From positions 2,914,001 through 2,978,000 of the forward strand of contig NZ_CP173029.1 in NCBI RefSeq assembly GCF_044772865.1: a DNA stretch of 64,000 nucleotides, written 5' to 3'. The position numbers and the translations under genes were made by a program. Under the pieces are notes generated by a model. That model had not been told where the DNA came from and did no database searches. It saw nothing but the letters and a program-made list of their open reading frames with translations. The stretch is from Algirhabdus cladophorae. Its GTDB lineage: Bacteria; Pseudomonadota; Alphaproteobacteria; Rhodobacterales; Rhodobacteraceae. Shown here in pieces: positions 34,870 through 43,876 of the stretch. Each line of letters opens with the position of its first letter. The first letter of the stretch is position 1.

Positions 34870-34950
34870 CAACCGGTGTAGCAGCCGGTTGATGATCCTA
34901 GTCAATATCGTTTCAAAGTGAAAAGCGAGAGGGGCAACCATGCACCCCTC
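34870..34950 (-). terminator. Two hairpins downstream of the sugar-binding protein gene
   Basis: CAACCGG (34870-34876) / CCGGTTG (34885-34891) with an 8-base loop, and GAGGGG (34929-34934) / CCCCTC (34945-34950). Neither is followed by a strong U-run. They lie between the binding-protein gene and the isomerase gene and probably cause partial termination or mRNA stabilisation. Confidence 0.45.
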
Positions 34951-34981
34951 CCGCAGGCTTAATGCTGAGGTTCCGACGCCT

Positions 34982-35935
34982 TTAGAACGGGGAGTCCGGG
35001 AAGTAGAACGTTGCAGCATTTTCTTGAGTGATCAGCGTCGCGCCAAGAATATAGCGACCGGCCACTGGACCGTTGGATTTAAATGCCGCCACAGTAACGT
35101 CCATCGCAGTCGCAATCATTGATGGCGGGTACAGCACATCAACTGGCACCAATTCGTTGCCATCCATGATACCTTTGATAGTTTCTTTCATGCCAGCGCC
35201 GCCAACAACGAACATGCCATCACCTGTACGATCCGCCTGTTCGAGGGCTGCGACAACACCAATTGCGATATCATCGTCTTGAGCCCAAACCGCGTCGATA
35301 TCAGGGAAACGGCTAAGGAAATCCTGCATGACTTCAAAGCCATCATCGCGATTCCAGTTGGCGTGTTTGTGGTCGAGAATGTTGATCCCAGAGCCTTCCA
35401 TCTCGGCCATGAACGCATCAAAGCGCTCGTTGTCGATTAGGGTTGGGATACCGCGCAACACAACAATATTGTCGCCAGATTCCATGCGCCCCTTCATATA
35501 TTGCGCCGACACGCGGCCAAGCTCTGGGTTGTTGCCAGCTACATAGATGTCTTCGATACCCGGCTGGGACAAACCACGGTCCACAACAGTAATCAAAGCG
35601 CCTGTGCTTTTGACGTTGATCACGGGATCTGTCAGCGGCTCGGATTCAAAAGGCAGAACCACGAGGGCATCAATTTGATGGATCGACACAAGATCCTCAA
35701 GTGCACTGGCCTGAGACGCCGGATCAGGCGAGTTGATCAAGATCAGGTCCACATCAGGATAAAGCGCTTCGAGGCGTTTTTCAGCCTGCTCTGCGTGCCA
35801 ATTCATACCAGCAGCCCAAGCGTGGGTTGGTGTCGGATAGGAGACACCGATTTTGATGTCCTGTGCGCTGGCGGCACCGACAAAGGCCATAGCGCTGCCC
35901 AGTAGCCCCGCAATAAATGTTGTTTTGATAGTCAT
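34982..35935 (-). CDS. Sugar ABC transporter substrate-binding protein (ribose-type)
   Basis: 317 residues with a signal peptide (TFIAGLLGSAMAFVGAASA-Q). The Peripla_BP_4 fold is recognised from IKIGVSYPTPTHAWAAGMNWHAEQ, DALVVLPFESEPLTDPV and the hinge/ligand segment IDAVWAQDDDIAIGVVAALEQ. It binds a sugar or polyol in the periplasm for the permease and ATPase encoded upstream. Here the order is ATPase, permease, binding protein, isomerase, dehydrogenase. Confidence 0.91.
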   Translation of the reverse strand: MTIKTTFIAGLLGSAMAFVGAASAQDIKIGVSYPTPTHAWAAGMNWHAEQAEKRLEALYPDVDLILINSPDPASQASALEDLVSIHQIDALVVLPFESEPLTDPVINVKSTGALITVVDRGLSQPGIEDIYVAGNNPELGRVSAQYMKGRMESGDNIVVLRGIPTLIDNERFDAFMAEMEGSGINILDHKHANWNRDDGFEVMQDFLSRFPDIDAVWAQDDDIAIGVVAALEQADRTGDGMFVVGGAGMKETIKGIMDGNELVPVDVLYPPSMIATAMDVTVAAFKSNGPVAGRYILGATLITQENAATFYFPDSPF

Positions 35936-36012
35936 GTGTTCCTCCCTTGAAACTTTCTGGCCCTAATTGTCGGGCCGTTGGTATTGACACAGGCGAATGG
36001 CCTGCATGAATT

Positions 36013-37026
36013 CTAAGTGTTTTTGGATCCGCCCCATTCGGCACGCTGGAGCCAGACCGCGATAATAATGATCAAGCCTTGCATTGTGCCGTTGAGGTAG
36101 TTGGAAATGAGGTCGGTAAAATTCAGGATATTGCCGATAGTGGTCAGGATCAGCGCGCCCATGATCGTGCCTCCGATCCGGCCGTAGCCACCCTTCAATA
36201 CGGTGCCGCCGATGATCACTGCAGCGATCGCCTCCAGTTCCCACAAAACCCCAGTGGAAGATGAGGCGGACCCCAAACGCGGCACATAAATTACGGTGGC
36301 GAGGGCCACGCAGACCCCTTGGATCATATAGGTCCAGGTCTTGATCCGATCGACTTTGATCGCTGAATAGCGCGCAACACTTTCGTTTGATCCGATGGCT
36401 GTGCAGTAGCGGCCAAAGGTGGTGCGGTTCATCAAGAACCAGCCTGCGATTGCCACGATAATAAAGACCCATACCGGGATCGGCACAAACAACAGGCTGT
36501 CGTAATACACGGGGCGGTATGTGTTACGGATCCCAAAATCCAACGACAACGTACCCCCGTCGGCAAAATAGGTGACCAAGGACCTGAAAATACCCATGGT
36601 GCCAAGGGTGACGATAAAGGCTTCAATCTTGCCCTTGGTGGTCAAGAACCCGTTGGCATAGCCCGCACCAAGGCCCAAGATAATCGCACTGATGGCCCCA
36701 ATGATCACGGTCAGCGGACCAGTCCCCACCGTATCAACCAGTCCATTCATCAAAATGATCATCACGCCTGCAATAACCGCAGCCATAGACCCAACAGACA
36801 GATCAATGCCGCCTGCCGTGATGACAAATGTAGCCCCTACCGCAATGATCCCAATAAAGGCTGACCGTGTCAGAAGATTGGTCAGATTGCCTTCGCTGAG
36901 GAATGCAGGGTTCATCAAAAAGCCAATAATACACAGCAAAATCAGGGCAATCGCTGGGCCATAAAGCTTGAGATCGAATTTGCGTCTCGGGGCCTGTGCG
37001 GCTGCTGTGGCCTGTGCGTTAGGCAT
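36013..37026 (-). CDS. Sugar ABC transporter permease (RbsC-like)
   Basis: 337 residues from ATG at 37026, which overlaps the ATPase stop by 8 bases; a longer frame to 37077 lies inside the ATPase gene. Eight to ten helices of the BPD_transp_2 family with VGATFVITAGGIDLSVGSMAA and GLGAGYANGFLTTKGKIEAFIVTLGTM, both hallmark segments. It forms the membrane channel of a ribose-type importer. Confidence 0.92.
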   Translation of the reverse strand: MPNAQATAAAQAPRRKFDLKLYGPAIALILLCIIGFLMNPAFLSEGNLTNLLTRSAFIGIIAVGATFVITAGGIDLSVGSMAAVIAGVMIILMNGLVDTVGTGPLTVIIGAISAIILGLGAGYANGFLTTKGKIEAFIVTLGTMGIFRSLVTYFADGGTLSLDFGIRNTYRPVYYDSLLFVPIPVWVFIIVAIAGWFLMNRTTFGRYCTAIGSNESVARYSAIKVDRIKTWTYMIQGVCVALATVIYVPRLGSASSSTGVLWELEAIAAVIIGGTVLKGGYGRIGGTIMGALILTTIGNILNFTDLISNYLNGTMQGLIIIIAVWLQRAEWGGSKNT

Positions 37027-38542
37027 GTTGAACGTCCTCTCTGATACCGGCGGCATATCCGACGATCTCATTTTCATTGATAGCTTTGCCTGTCAGTTCG
37101 CCAGTGATCCGGCCTTCGCGCATGACAAGCACCCTGTGGCTGATCCCGATGATCTCGGGCATTTCAGATGAAATCACGACGACCGAGACACCATCCGCCG
37201 CAAGGGCTGCGATAAAGTGATAAATCTGCTGTTTGGTGCCTACGTCGATGCCTCGGGTCGGCTCATCGATGATGACAACCTTTGGATTGGATTCCATGAC
37301 TTTGGCCAACAACAGCTTTTGCTGATTGCCGCCGGACATGTCTTTGGCCAACACTTGTGGATCACGGGCACGGATATCAAAACGTCGAATTGCGCGCGCA
37401 AGAGCCGCCTTTTCGGCACCACGGTCGATCACCATTCGATTGGCGAAGTTTGGCAAGGCGAGCAGGGTAAGATTGGCCTGCATATCGCGATCCAGCAACA
37501 GGCCATTGCCTTTGCGATCTTTGGTCAAATACACAACGCCTGCGTCGCGCGCTTCGGCGACATTCGCAAAAGGGGTGCTGTTTTCAAAGGCGCGCACACG
37601 GCCGCTATGGATTGGGCTAAGGCCGCAGAGCGCCTCAAACGTTTCAGTGCGCCCAGCGCCGACCAAACCCGCAAAGCCCAGTATTTCCCCTTTGCGCAAC
37701 TGAAACGTCACGCCGTTTAAATTGGCCGTGTGCAGGTCCTGCACGTCCAACACAACGTCTGCATCAAAGTCGACTTCGTCCATCGGCGGATAGAGATCGG
37801 AAAGTTCGCGCCCAACCATCATTTGCGCCATTTCTTCCAGGGTCAGATCCCGGGTGGCACGGGTCGCAATCCACTGACCATCCCGCAAGATGGTGACGCG
37901 GTCCGAGATCTTTTGCACCTCTTGCAGCTTGTGACTTACAAACATGATCGCCACGCCCGCAGCACGCAAACGCTCGACCTGACGAAACAGAATATCGGTT
38001 TCAGCCTCGGTCAAAACAGCTGTGGGTTCGTCCATGATCAAAACGCGGGCATTGCGGCTCATGGCCTTGGCAATTTCAACCATTTGCTTTTGCGCAATCG
38101 ACAGATCCGAGATCCGCGTATCCGGCGAAATGCTAAGCCCCATGTCCACCAACAGCTTCCCAACAATGCGGTTCATCTCGGCCAGATTAAGAATACCGCG
38201 GCGGCTAATTTCACGCCCGAGAAAGATATTTTCGGCAATGGTCATTTGCTCGGCTAGGTTCAGTTCCTGGTGGATCAGAACAATCCCAAGATCCTCGGCT
38301 TGGCCGTTTGGCGGCAGATCTATGGGCTTACCATCAAGGCTGAGGGTGCCCGAGGTTGGCGCATGAATGCCCGACAAAACTTTCATTAAGGTCGATTTGC
38401 CTGCGCCATTTTCGCCGATTAAAGCGTGGACTTCACCGGCCCTAATTTCGAAATTTACACTGAACAAAACTGGGACAGATCCAAAGGATTTGCTGACAGA
38501 CTTGGCCGATAAAACATTGGTAGATTGATTGGCTATTGTCAT
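37019..38542 (-). CDS. Sugar ABC transporter ATP-binding protein (RbsA/MglA-like, two domains)
   Basis: 507 residues from ATG at 38542, preceded by AGGCGGAGG. Two nucleotide-binding domains: the first with Walker A GENGAGKSTLMKVL and signature LSIAQKQMVEIAKAM; the second with a degenerate Walker A (GLVGAGRTETFEAL) but intact signature MSGGNQQKLLLAKVM, as in all RbsA-type proteins. First gene of the sugar importer operon. A LacI operator lies directly upstream. Confidence 0.93.
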   Translation of the reverse strand: MTIANQSTNVLSAKSVSKSFGSVPVLFSVNFEIRAGEVHALIGENGAGKSTLMKVLSGIHAPTSGTLSLDGKPIDLPPNGQAEDLGIVLIHQELNLAEQMTIAENIFLGREISRRGILNLAEMNRIVGKLLVDMGLSISPDTRISDLSIAQKQMVEIAKAMSRNARVLIMDEPTAVLTEAETDILFRQVERLRAAGVAIMFVSHKLQEVQKISDRVTILRDGQWIATRATRDLTLEEMAQMMVGRELSDLYPPMDEVDFDADVVLDVQDLHTANLNGVTFQLRKGEILGFAGLVGAGRTETFEALCGLSPIHSGRVRAFENSTPFANVAEARDAGVVYLTKDRKGNGLLLDRDMQANLTLLALPNFANRMVIDRGAEKAALARAIRRFDIRARDPQVLAKDMSGGNQQKLLLAKVMESNPKVVIIDEPTRGIDVGTKQQIYHFIAALAADGVSVVVISSEMPEIIGISHRVLVMREGRITGELTGKAINENEIVGYAAGIREDVQHA

Positions 38543-38589
38543 CCTCCGCCTCCTCCCAAAGGCAGCGGGCATTTGCCCATAGAATCAAA

Positions 38590-38618
38590 TGTAAACCTTT
38601 ACATCAATTGATGTAAAG
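38590..38618. promoter_or_regulatory. LacI-family operator between sugar ABC operon and its regulator
   Basis: Two overlapping dyads: TGTAAA-CC-TTTACA at 38590-38603, and a perfect 22-base palindrome at 38597-38618 whose arms are CTTTACATCAA and its complement. The TGTAAAnnTTTACA form is typical of LacI-family regulators of ribose-like sugars. It sits about 50 bases upstream of the ATPase start and 75 bases before the divergent regulator start. Confidence 0.8.
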
Positions 38619-38693
38619 CTTTTCATTTAAGCAAAGCCCCAATACCATTGGGCAGGTTTGGAGCGTGACAAATGCCTGTCACGATGGGATTGC

Positions 38694-39734
38694 GTGCTGA
38701 CGAGAAACAAAAAACCAGCAACAATTGAAGACGTTGCGCGATTGGCTGGTGTGTCGATTGCGACGGTCAGCCGTGCCATTTCAAAGCCCGACAAAGTTGC
38801 TGAAAGCACGCGAAAAAAAGTCACCGCTGCCATTGCCCGCACCGGGTACACCGCTAATGCTATGGCCCAGAACCTGCGGCGGCAGCGGTCACAAATGGTC
38901 TTGGTCCTTGCAGAGTCCATCTCCAATCCCAACTTCCCCGGCATCCTGACTGGCATCGAAAAAGTGGCCAACGAACGTGGCTATGGCGTGCTGATCGGAA
39001 ACACCGAAGGCGACGTGGGGATTGAGGAAAAGTATCTGCGTTTTCTGTCAGCCGGAACCGCAGATGGCCTGATCCTGCTTACCGGCCATTTGCCTGTGGC
39101 GGGGTGGCCTGAAAACCAGAAAACCTTCATCCCACCAACGGTTGCTGCGGCAACACCAATCGATCACGACGGTATCATTTCGGTGAGTGTCGATGATCAA
39201 TCCGCCGCCCGTGTTGCCACTGAATTTTTGATGTCGCTGGAACATGAAAAGATCGTCTATGTGTCCGGCCCCAAGGGTAACATCCTGTCTGAACGCCGCT
39301 TGAAAGGGTATTGTGATGCTCTGAGCCAAGCCTCCGATCAAATCTCGATCTGGAAGGTCGATAGCGATGGCACCAGCCTTGGCGGGCGGGCCGCGGTCGA
39401 ACGGCTTTGTATTCGGGACACGATGCCCACTGCCTTCTTTTGCTTTAACGACGACACCGCCATTGGGGTCATAGGGGCGCTACAACAACGGGGCTATGAT
39501 GTGCCCAACGAGATCTCTGTCGTGGGTTTCGACGACATTCCCTTTGCCAATAATATCACGCCAGCACTCACAACAATTCGACAGCCCCGCCGACAAATCG
39601 GCGAGCGCGCCATGAAGATATTGTTGGACCGGCTTGCGGGCCAAGAAACAGCATCTGAACCCGTTGAATTGCATGGCGATTTGATTGTGCGCGAGTCCTG
39701 TTCAACCGCAAAAAAACCCTTTCCAATCGGCTAA
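38694..39734 (+). CDS. LacI family transcriptional regulator
   Basis: 346 residues with a likely GTG start at 38694 that places the helix-turn-helix at the very N-terminus (ATIEDVARLAGVSIATVSRAIS), as usual in the family; a TTG at 38658 is an alternative. The hinge helix contains NAMAQNLR, and the rest is a periplasmic-binding-like sugar-sensing domain (MVLVLAESISNPNFPGILTGIE). Divergent from the sugar ABC operon with a matching operator between them, so it very probably represses that operon until the sugar or a derivative binds. Confidence 0.91.
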   Translation: MLTRNKKPATIEDVARLAGVSIATVSRAISKPDKVAESTRKKVTAAIARTGYTANAMAQNLRRQRSQMVLVLAESISNPNFPGILTGIEKVANERGYGVLIGNTEGDVGIEEKYLRFLSAGTADGLILLTGHLPVAGWPENQKTFIPPTVAAATPIDHDGIISVSVDDQSAARVATEFLMSLEHEKIVYVSGPKGNILSERRLKGYCDALSQASDQISIWKVDSDGTSLGGRAAVERLCIRDTMPTAFFCFNDDTAIGVIGALQQRGYDVPNEISVVGFDDIPFANNITPALTTIRQPRRQIGERAMKILLDRLAGQETASEPVELHGDLIVRESCSTAKKPFPIG

Positions 39735-40123
39735 ATCCGCCAAATTGGGAAGGCAAAACAGCTATATCTGCATATTCAGTTGCATTTAGATGTCTGCGCG
39801 ATGCGCACTCAGACCGGGCGAAATGTTATCCAAACTACCCCGCCGCATTAATACGGACCTGAGTTTGCGGACCGCGCATCGCCAAAGTGACAAGCTGACC
39901 TTGGATTTGAAATCTGGCGCCGACGGGATGTATGATCTAGATAATGCCCCTGACGCGTTGACAAACCATAAGACGACCCAGCGGACACCGGAATGCTTGC
40001 AAACCTGACCAAAGCTCTAATGCCACGCCTCAACGATATGTGTCCTGTCAGGTACAGATCGGCATGGCTTAGCTCCAGAAAGAACACACCAGTGCCCGCA
40101 ACTCTGCCCTTGCTCTTCCAATC
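39735..40123. other. Intergenic region without recognisable gene
   Basis: 389 bases between the LacI regulator and the formylglycine-generating enzyme gene. Short open frames exist on both strands but none looks like a protein family I know or has a ribosome site. A small dyad TGCGC-GAT-GCGCA is at 39795-39807. No convincing promoter or RNA was found. Confidence 0.4.
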
Positions 40124-41071
40124 ATGGCGGCACCTATGACGGATACCAAAAGCGCATGCTGTTCTCCGGCACGAAGTGACCAAAGCGCCATTGAACCTGT
40201 CCCCACATCGCAAGCCAAGGAAGAACAAACGCCACTGCGCGTACTCATTCCCGGAGGGCGTGGCCTGATCGGGACCGATTTTCCAGAACTGCCAGTTGAT
40301 GGTGAGGCCCCGTTGCGCCAAAAGCGCATAGCGTCTTTCCAGATGGATACGATCACTGTCACCAACGCGCGCTTTCGGACATTTGTGGACGCGACCGGTT
40401 ATGTGACAGACGCTGAACGCCTTGGTGATTGCTTTGTGTTTGAAAATCTTTTGCCAAAGGATGCACCGGCCTCACGCGCTGTTGCAGCCGTTCCATGGTG
40501 GCGGGTGATCGACGGGGCATCATGGCACGAACCCCTCGGCCCCGGGTCCGCGGCGTCTTGCCTACCCGATCATCCGGTGGTGAATGTCAGTTGGAATGAT
40601 GCCCAAGCCTTTGCCAAATGGGCGAACGGGCGCCTACCTACCGAGGCGGAATGGGAACACGCCAGTCGTGGAGGGCTCGGCGATGTACCTTTCCCATGGG
40701 GCGACCAAGTCCCCAATGACACAGATTTTTTCCCCTGCAACATCTGGCAGGGGCGCTTTCCCGACGCAGACTTTGGGCTTGATGGCCACCGGGGGACAGC
40801 CCCGGCGCAGTCGTTTGAGGCGAATGGGTATGGGCTCTACAATATGGTTGGCAATGTGTGGGAATACACATCCCAGCCCTTTGTGGTCAAATCCCTCAAG
40901 AAGTCGGTGAAACAGGCCCATTTGGGTAAAACAGGGTTCAAGCTGTCTAAAGGCGGCTCATTCCTGTGCCACGCAAGCTATTGCTATCGCTACAGAATTT
41001 CGGCCCGCACCGGTACATCGGCGGATAGTGCAACGTCGCATCAGGGGTTTCGTTTGGTTTACGATACCTAG
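40124..41071 (+). CDS. Formylglycine-generating enzyme (sulfatase-modifying factor)
   Basis: 315 residues (311 if the second ATG at 40136 is used; neither has a good ribosome site). FGE-sulfatase fold: LIPGGRGLIGTDFPE, the MDTITVTNARFRTFVDATGY segment, HPVVNVSWNDAQAFAKWANGRLPTEAEWEHASRGG and NMVGNVWEYTSQPF. The C-terminus has both copper-binding/catalytic cysteines in LCHASYCYRYR (C282, C287) and the end ATSHQGFR, so it should be a true FGE, not a diverged member. It oxidises the CxPSR cysteine of type I sulfatases to formylglycine. The sulfatase at 13517-15154 has exactly that motif; no sulfatase is adjacent here. Confidence 0.9.
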   Translation: MAAPMTDTKSACCSPARSDQSAIEPVPTSQAKEEQTPLRVLIPGGRGLIGTDFPELPVDGEAPLRQKRIASFQMDTITVTNARFRTFVDATGYVTDAERLGDCFVFENLLPKDAPASRAVAAVPWWRVIDGASWHEPLGPGSAASCLPDHPVVNVSWNDAQAFAKWANGRLPTEAEWEHASRGGLGDVPFPWGDQVPNDTDFFPCNIWQGRFPDADFGLDGHRGTAPAQSFEANGYGLYNMVGNVWEYTSQPFVVKSLKKSVKQAHLGKTGFKLSKGGSFLCHASYCYRYRISARTGTSADSATSHQGFRLVYDT

Positions 41072-41096
41072 GCCACAGCGTGCCGTCGCTGCACCC

Positions 41097-42530
41097 CTAG
41101 TCGCTGAGATATGCAATTTTCAGGCTATCGGTGCCGCCCGCTTGGCCATGGGTAGAGCCAGAGGTGACCACAACAGGCCGATTAGGCTGTATTAGCGTAT
41201 CAGGCGCAAGTTTGGGTGGAATTCGCCCATCGCGACTTGCCGTGAACTCTTGGGTGTTGGTGTTGATAACCGGCGTGACCCCCCACACCAGACTAAGCGG
41301 TCGCGCTACGTTTTGGGATGGGCAGACTGCCACAATCGGCACATCGCTACGGGTTTTGGACACACGCAGTGCCGTGGCACCAGTTTCGGTATAGGTGGCG
41401 ATACAACATGCATCCCGCAGCTCTGCCAAAACACCTGCTGCACTAGCGATTGATCCAGAATCGTCAGGTGCGTCAATGAACGGTGTCTCGAGGGTAGACT
41501 TGTCTGACCGCCCTGCGGTCTCGGTCGCAGATGCAATTGCGGCCATGGCTTTGACTGCCTCGACAGGGTACTCGCCAGCCGCACTTTCTGCAGACAACAT
41601 GACCGCATCGGCCTTCTGAACCACGGCGTTAGAGACGTCAGATGTCTCGGCCCGTGTCGGCAATGGTGCGACAATCATGCTTTCCAACATTTGCGTAGCG
41701 ACCACCACTGGCTTGCCCTGTGCACGGGCCTTGGCCACCAATGACGCTTGAATAGCCGGCAGTTCAAACCAGTCGCATTCCACTCCTAAATCTCCACGTG
41801 CGACCATGATCGCATCGGTTTCCTGCAAGATCGTATCGATGTTGGTCACTGCCACAGGCTTTTCAATTTTGGCGATGATCTTGGCCTGTGTCCCAACCAA
41901 AGCACGGAGGCGGGCAACATCATCAGCCCGCTGCACAAAGGACATAGCGATCCAATCAACCCCCAATTCCAGCGCACACATGAGATCCTTGTAGTCCTTG
42001 CCGGTTATTGCCTGAACATTCAGGGGGGTATCTGGAAAATTCACACCCTTACGGTCGCGCAATGTCGCCTTGTTCAGAACTTCAGCTGCAAAGACTTGGT
42101 CGCCAACCTCGACTACCTTCAATCGAATACGCCCATCATCGACTAAGATAAGCTGCCCCACCGCTATGGTTTCAAACACTTCGGCATGGGGCAAGGGAAT
42201 GGTATCCGTGACCCCATCGCGGGGGCAAAACCATACAACATCACCAACATCAACGGGCTGAGCGCCGCCTGCAATCTGTCCGAGCCGCAGTTTTGGACCC
42301 TGCAAATCTGCCAGAATAGCAATCGACAGCCCCAGCTGCGCTTCAACCTCACGAATGGCAGCATGGACCTTGGCGTGGTCTTCGTGACTGCCATGACTAA
42401 AGTTCATACGAAATACGTTCGCCCCGCTTTGTGCCAAGGCTTTGATCTTGTCCGCAGTGTTGGACGCAGGGCCAAGGGTTGCAACAATCTTGGTTTGGCG
42501 GGGTTGTGGTTTTGTATTGGCAAGGGGCAT
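41097..42530 (-). CDS. pyk: Pyruvate kinase
   Basis: 477 residues, full length. Family motifs: TKIVATLGPAS, FRMNFSHGSHEDH, the catalytic-lysine/metal segment IIAKIEKPVAV and VARGDLGVECDW. It converts phosphoenolpyruvate and ADP to pyruvate and ATP. It starts 11 bases after the glycerate kinase gene and is co-transcribed with it, so in this context it serves glycerate/3-carbon-acid catabolism. Confidence 0.95.
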   Translation of the reverse strand: MPLANTKPQPRQTKIVATLGPASNTADKIKALAQSGANVFRMNFSHGSHEDHAKVHAAIREVEAQLGLSIAILADLQGPKLRLGQIAGGAQPVDVGDVVWFCPRDGVTDTIPLPHAEVFETIAVGQLILVDDGRIRLKVVEVGDQVFAAEVLNKATLRDRKGVNFPDTPLNVQAITGKDYKDLMCALELGVDWIAMSFVQRADDVARLRALVGTQAKIIAKIEKPVAVTNIDTILQETDAIMVARGDLGVECDWFELPAIQASLVAKARAQGKPVVVATQMLESMIVAPLPTRAETSDVSNAVVQKADAVMLSAESAAGEYPVEAVKAMAAIASATETAGRSDKSTLETPFIDAPDDSGSIASAAGVLAELRDACCIATYTETGATALRVSKTRSDVPIVAVCPSQNVARPLSLVWGVTPVINTNTQEFTASRDGRIPPKLAPDTLIQPNRPVVVTSGSTHGQAGGTDSLKIAYLSD

Positions 42531-42541
42531 GGATACTTCTT

Positions 42542-43678
42542 TCAGCTGTGTTTAATCATTAGGGCCAGATCCATCACATTTGTCCCAGTGGGACCGGTGA
42601 TGATCTGATGGCCGGTACGCGCAAGGAATTGGGCCGAATTTGCGGTACTTAGCGCCTCGGCGGCCCCAGGCTGGCATTCAAATGTGTTGCCATCCAGATA
42701 TCCACCAGCTGCATCGGTCGGGCCATCGGTTCCATCCGTACCAGCCACCAATCCGCTAATATCCAGGCGGTTGCGAAAACGTCGCGCCAGTTCTAAAGCC
42801 AAGGCCTGATTGCGCCCGCCTTTGCCCGGTTTCTTTGGCAAAATGACCGTAGGCTCGCCTCCATAAACATAAAGGCCGCGCGGCCCATCCATGACATCCT
42901 TGGCAATGTGTGACGCTACATCTGCCACATCCGCGTACATGGTTTCTTGGTTCACAACGATAGGCAAACCTCGGCCCGCCGCATCGCGCACAACCGCATC
43001 GCGCGCGAGTGCATTTGAAGCGATAACATGGGACCGGTACTGAAAATTAGCCGTGGAAGGGGCGGCAGCCAGACCAGAACCGATCACATCAATTCCATCG
43101 CCACAAACATCAGAGATTGCAAGTACCTGTACAGATTTGCCCGTAAAATTTCCCAGCAGTCCGCCACCTTTAATTTCCGACATTGTTTTGCGACGCGTGT
43201 TGACCTCAGCTATGTCAGCCCCTTCGCCAAGTGCCTTCTTGGTCAATGCAATTAGCTGAGAAAAGCGAACTTCCGGCTTTAAATGCTCGACCAGTGAAGA
43301 CGCGCCGCCGGATAAAAGCACCAGCATACGACTGTCAGCAGCCGCACTGTTCACAAAGGACACTGCCCTTTCCCCTGCTATCAACGAGGCTTTGTCAGGA
43401 ATAGGATGGCCGGCCTCAAAGGCCTGAACGTTCCGGCCCAAATCAGCAGCGCCTGTGTGTTCTGTTTTGGTCACCAACAAAGACGGCGTAAAGCTGCGCC
43501 ATGCAGGCGGTAATCCTTCAAACATTGCAACAGCCGCCTTACCAGCCGCGAATATATGCGTGGGCTGATCAATACGGTTGTTGGCCAGCCAAGCCCGAAC
43601 CGCCCGATCACCCTTTACCGCCGCAACACCCGAGCGAAACAAATGAAAAAGTGTCGTCCTGCAATCGGCTTGTATCAT
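42542..43678 (-). CDS. Glycerate 2-kinase, GckA/TtuD (MOFRL) family
   Basis: 378 residues from ATG at 43678, which has AGAGAG upstream; the ATG at 43705 overlaps a probable operator and lacks a ribosome site. N-terminal DUF4147 domain with HIFAAGKAAVAMFEGLP and LVLLSGGASSLVEHL; C-terminal MOFRL-type segment with GGEPTVILPKKPGKGGRNQALALELAR and GTDGTDGPTDAAGGYLDG. The kinase phosphorylates D-glycerate to 2-phosphoglycerate. Followed by pyruvate kinase; with enolase from elsewhere the pair links glycerate to pyruvate. A divergent FCD regulator likely controls it. Confidence 0.9.
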   Translation of the reverse strand: MIQADCRTTLFHLFRSGVAAVKGDRAVRAWLANNRIDQPTHIFAAGKAAVAMFEGLPPAWRSFTPSLLVTKTEHTGAADLGRNVQAFEAGHPIPDKASLIAGERAVSFVNSAAADSRMLVLLSGGASSLVEHLKPEVRFSQLIALTKKALGEGADIAEVNTRRKTMSEIKGGGLLGNFTGKSVQVLAISDVCGDGIDVIGSGLAAAPSTANFQYRSHVIASNALARDAVVRDAAGRGLPIVVNQETMYADVADVASHIAKDVMDGPRGLYVYGGEPTVILPKKPGKGGRNQALALELARRFRNRLDISGLVAGTDGTDGPTDAAGGYLDGNTFECQPGAAEALSTANSAQFLARTGHQIITGPTGTNVMDLALMIKHS

Positions 43679-43876
43679 ACGACTCTCTATATGGTTTTTT
43701 TTCATACCATTTAGTCATATACCAAATTTGACCTGCTACAAGTCTTTAATTTTTCATATTTTCGAATAGCACTCTTGGTCCTTTAAAGACTATCCTGAAG
43801 TATCGAACACATTTCCAGAACCTGTACCAACCTGATCCCTTTCCCAAAGATACAAGTGCCTATAGGGTCCAAAGTC

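Noticed and set aside
39790..40008. 72-codon plus-strand open frame
   Set aside because: No ribosome site, no recognised family, and composition not different from random intergenic sequence.
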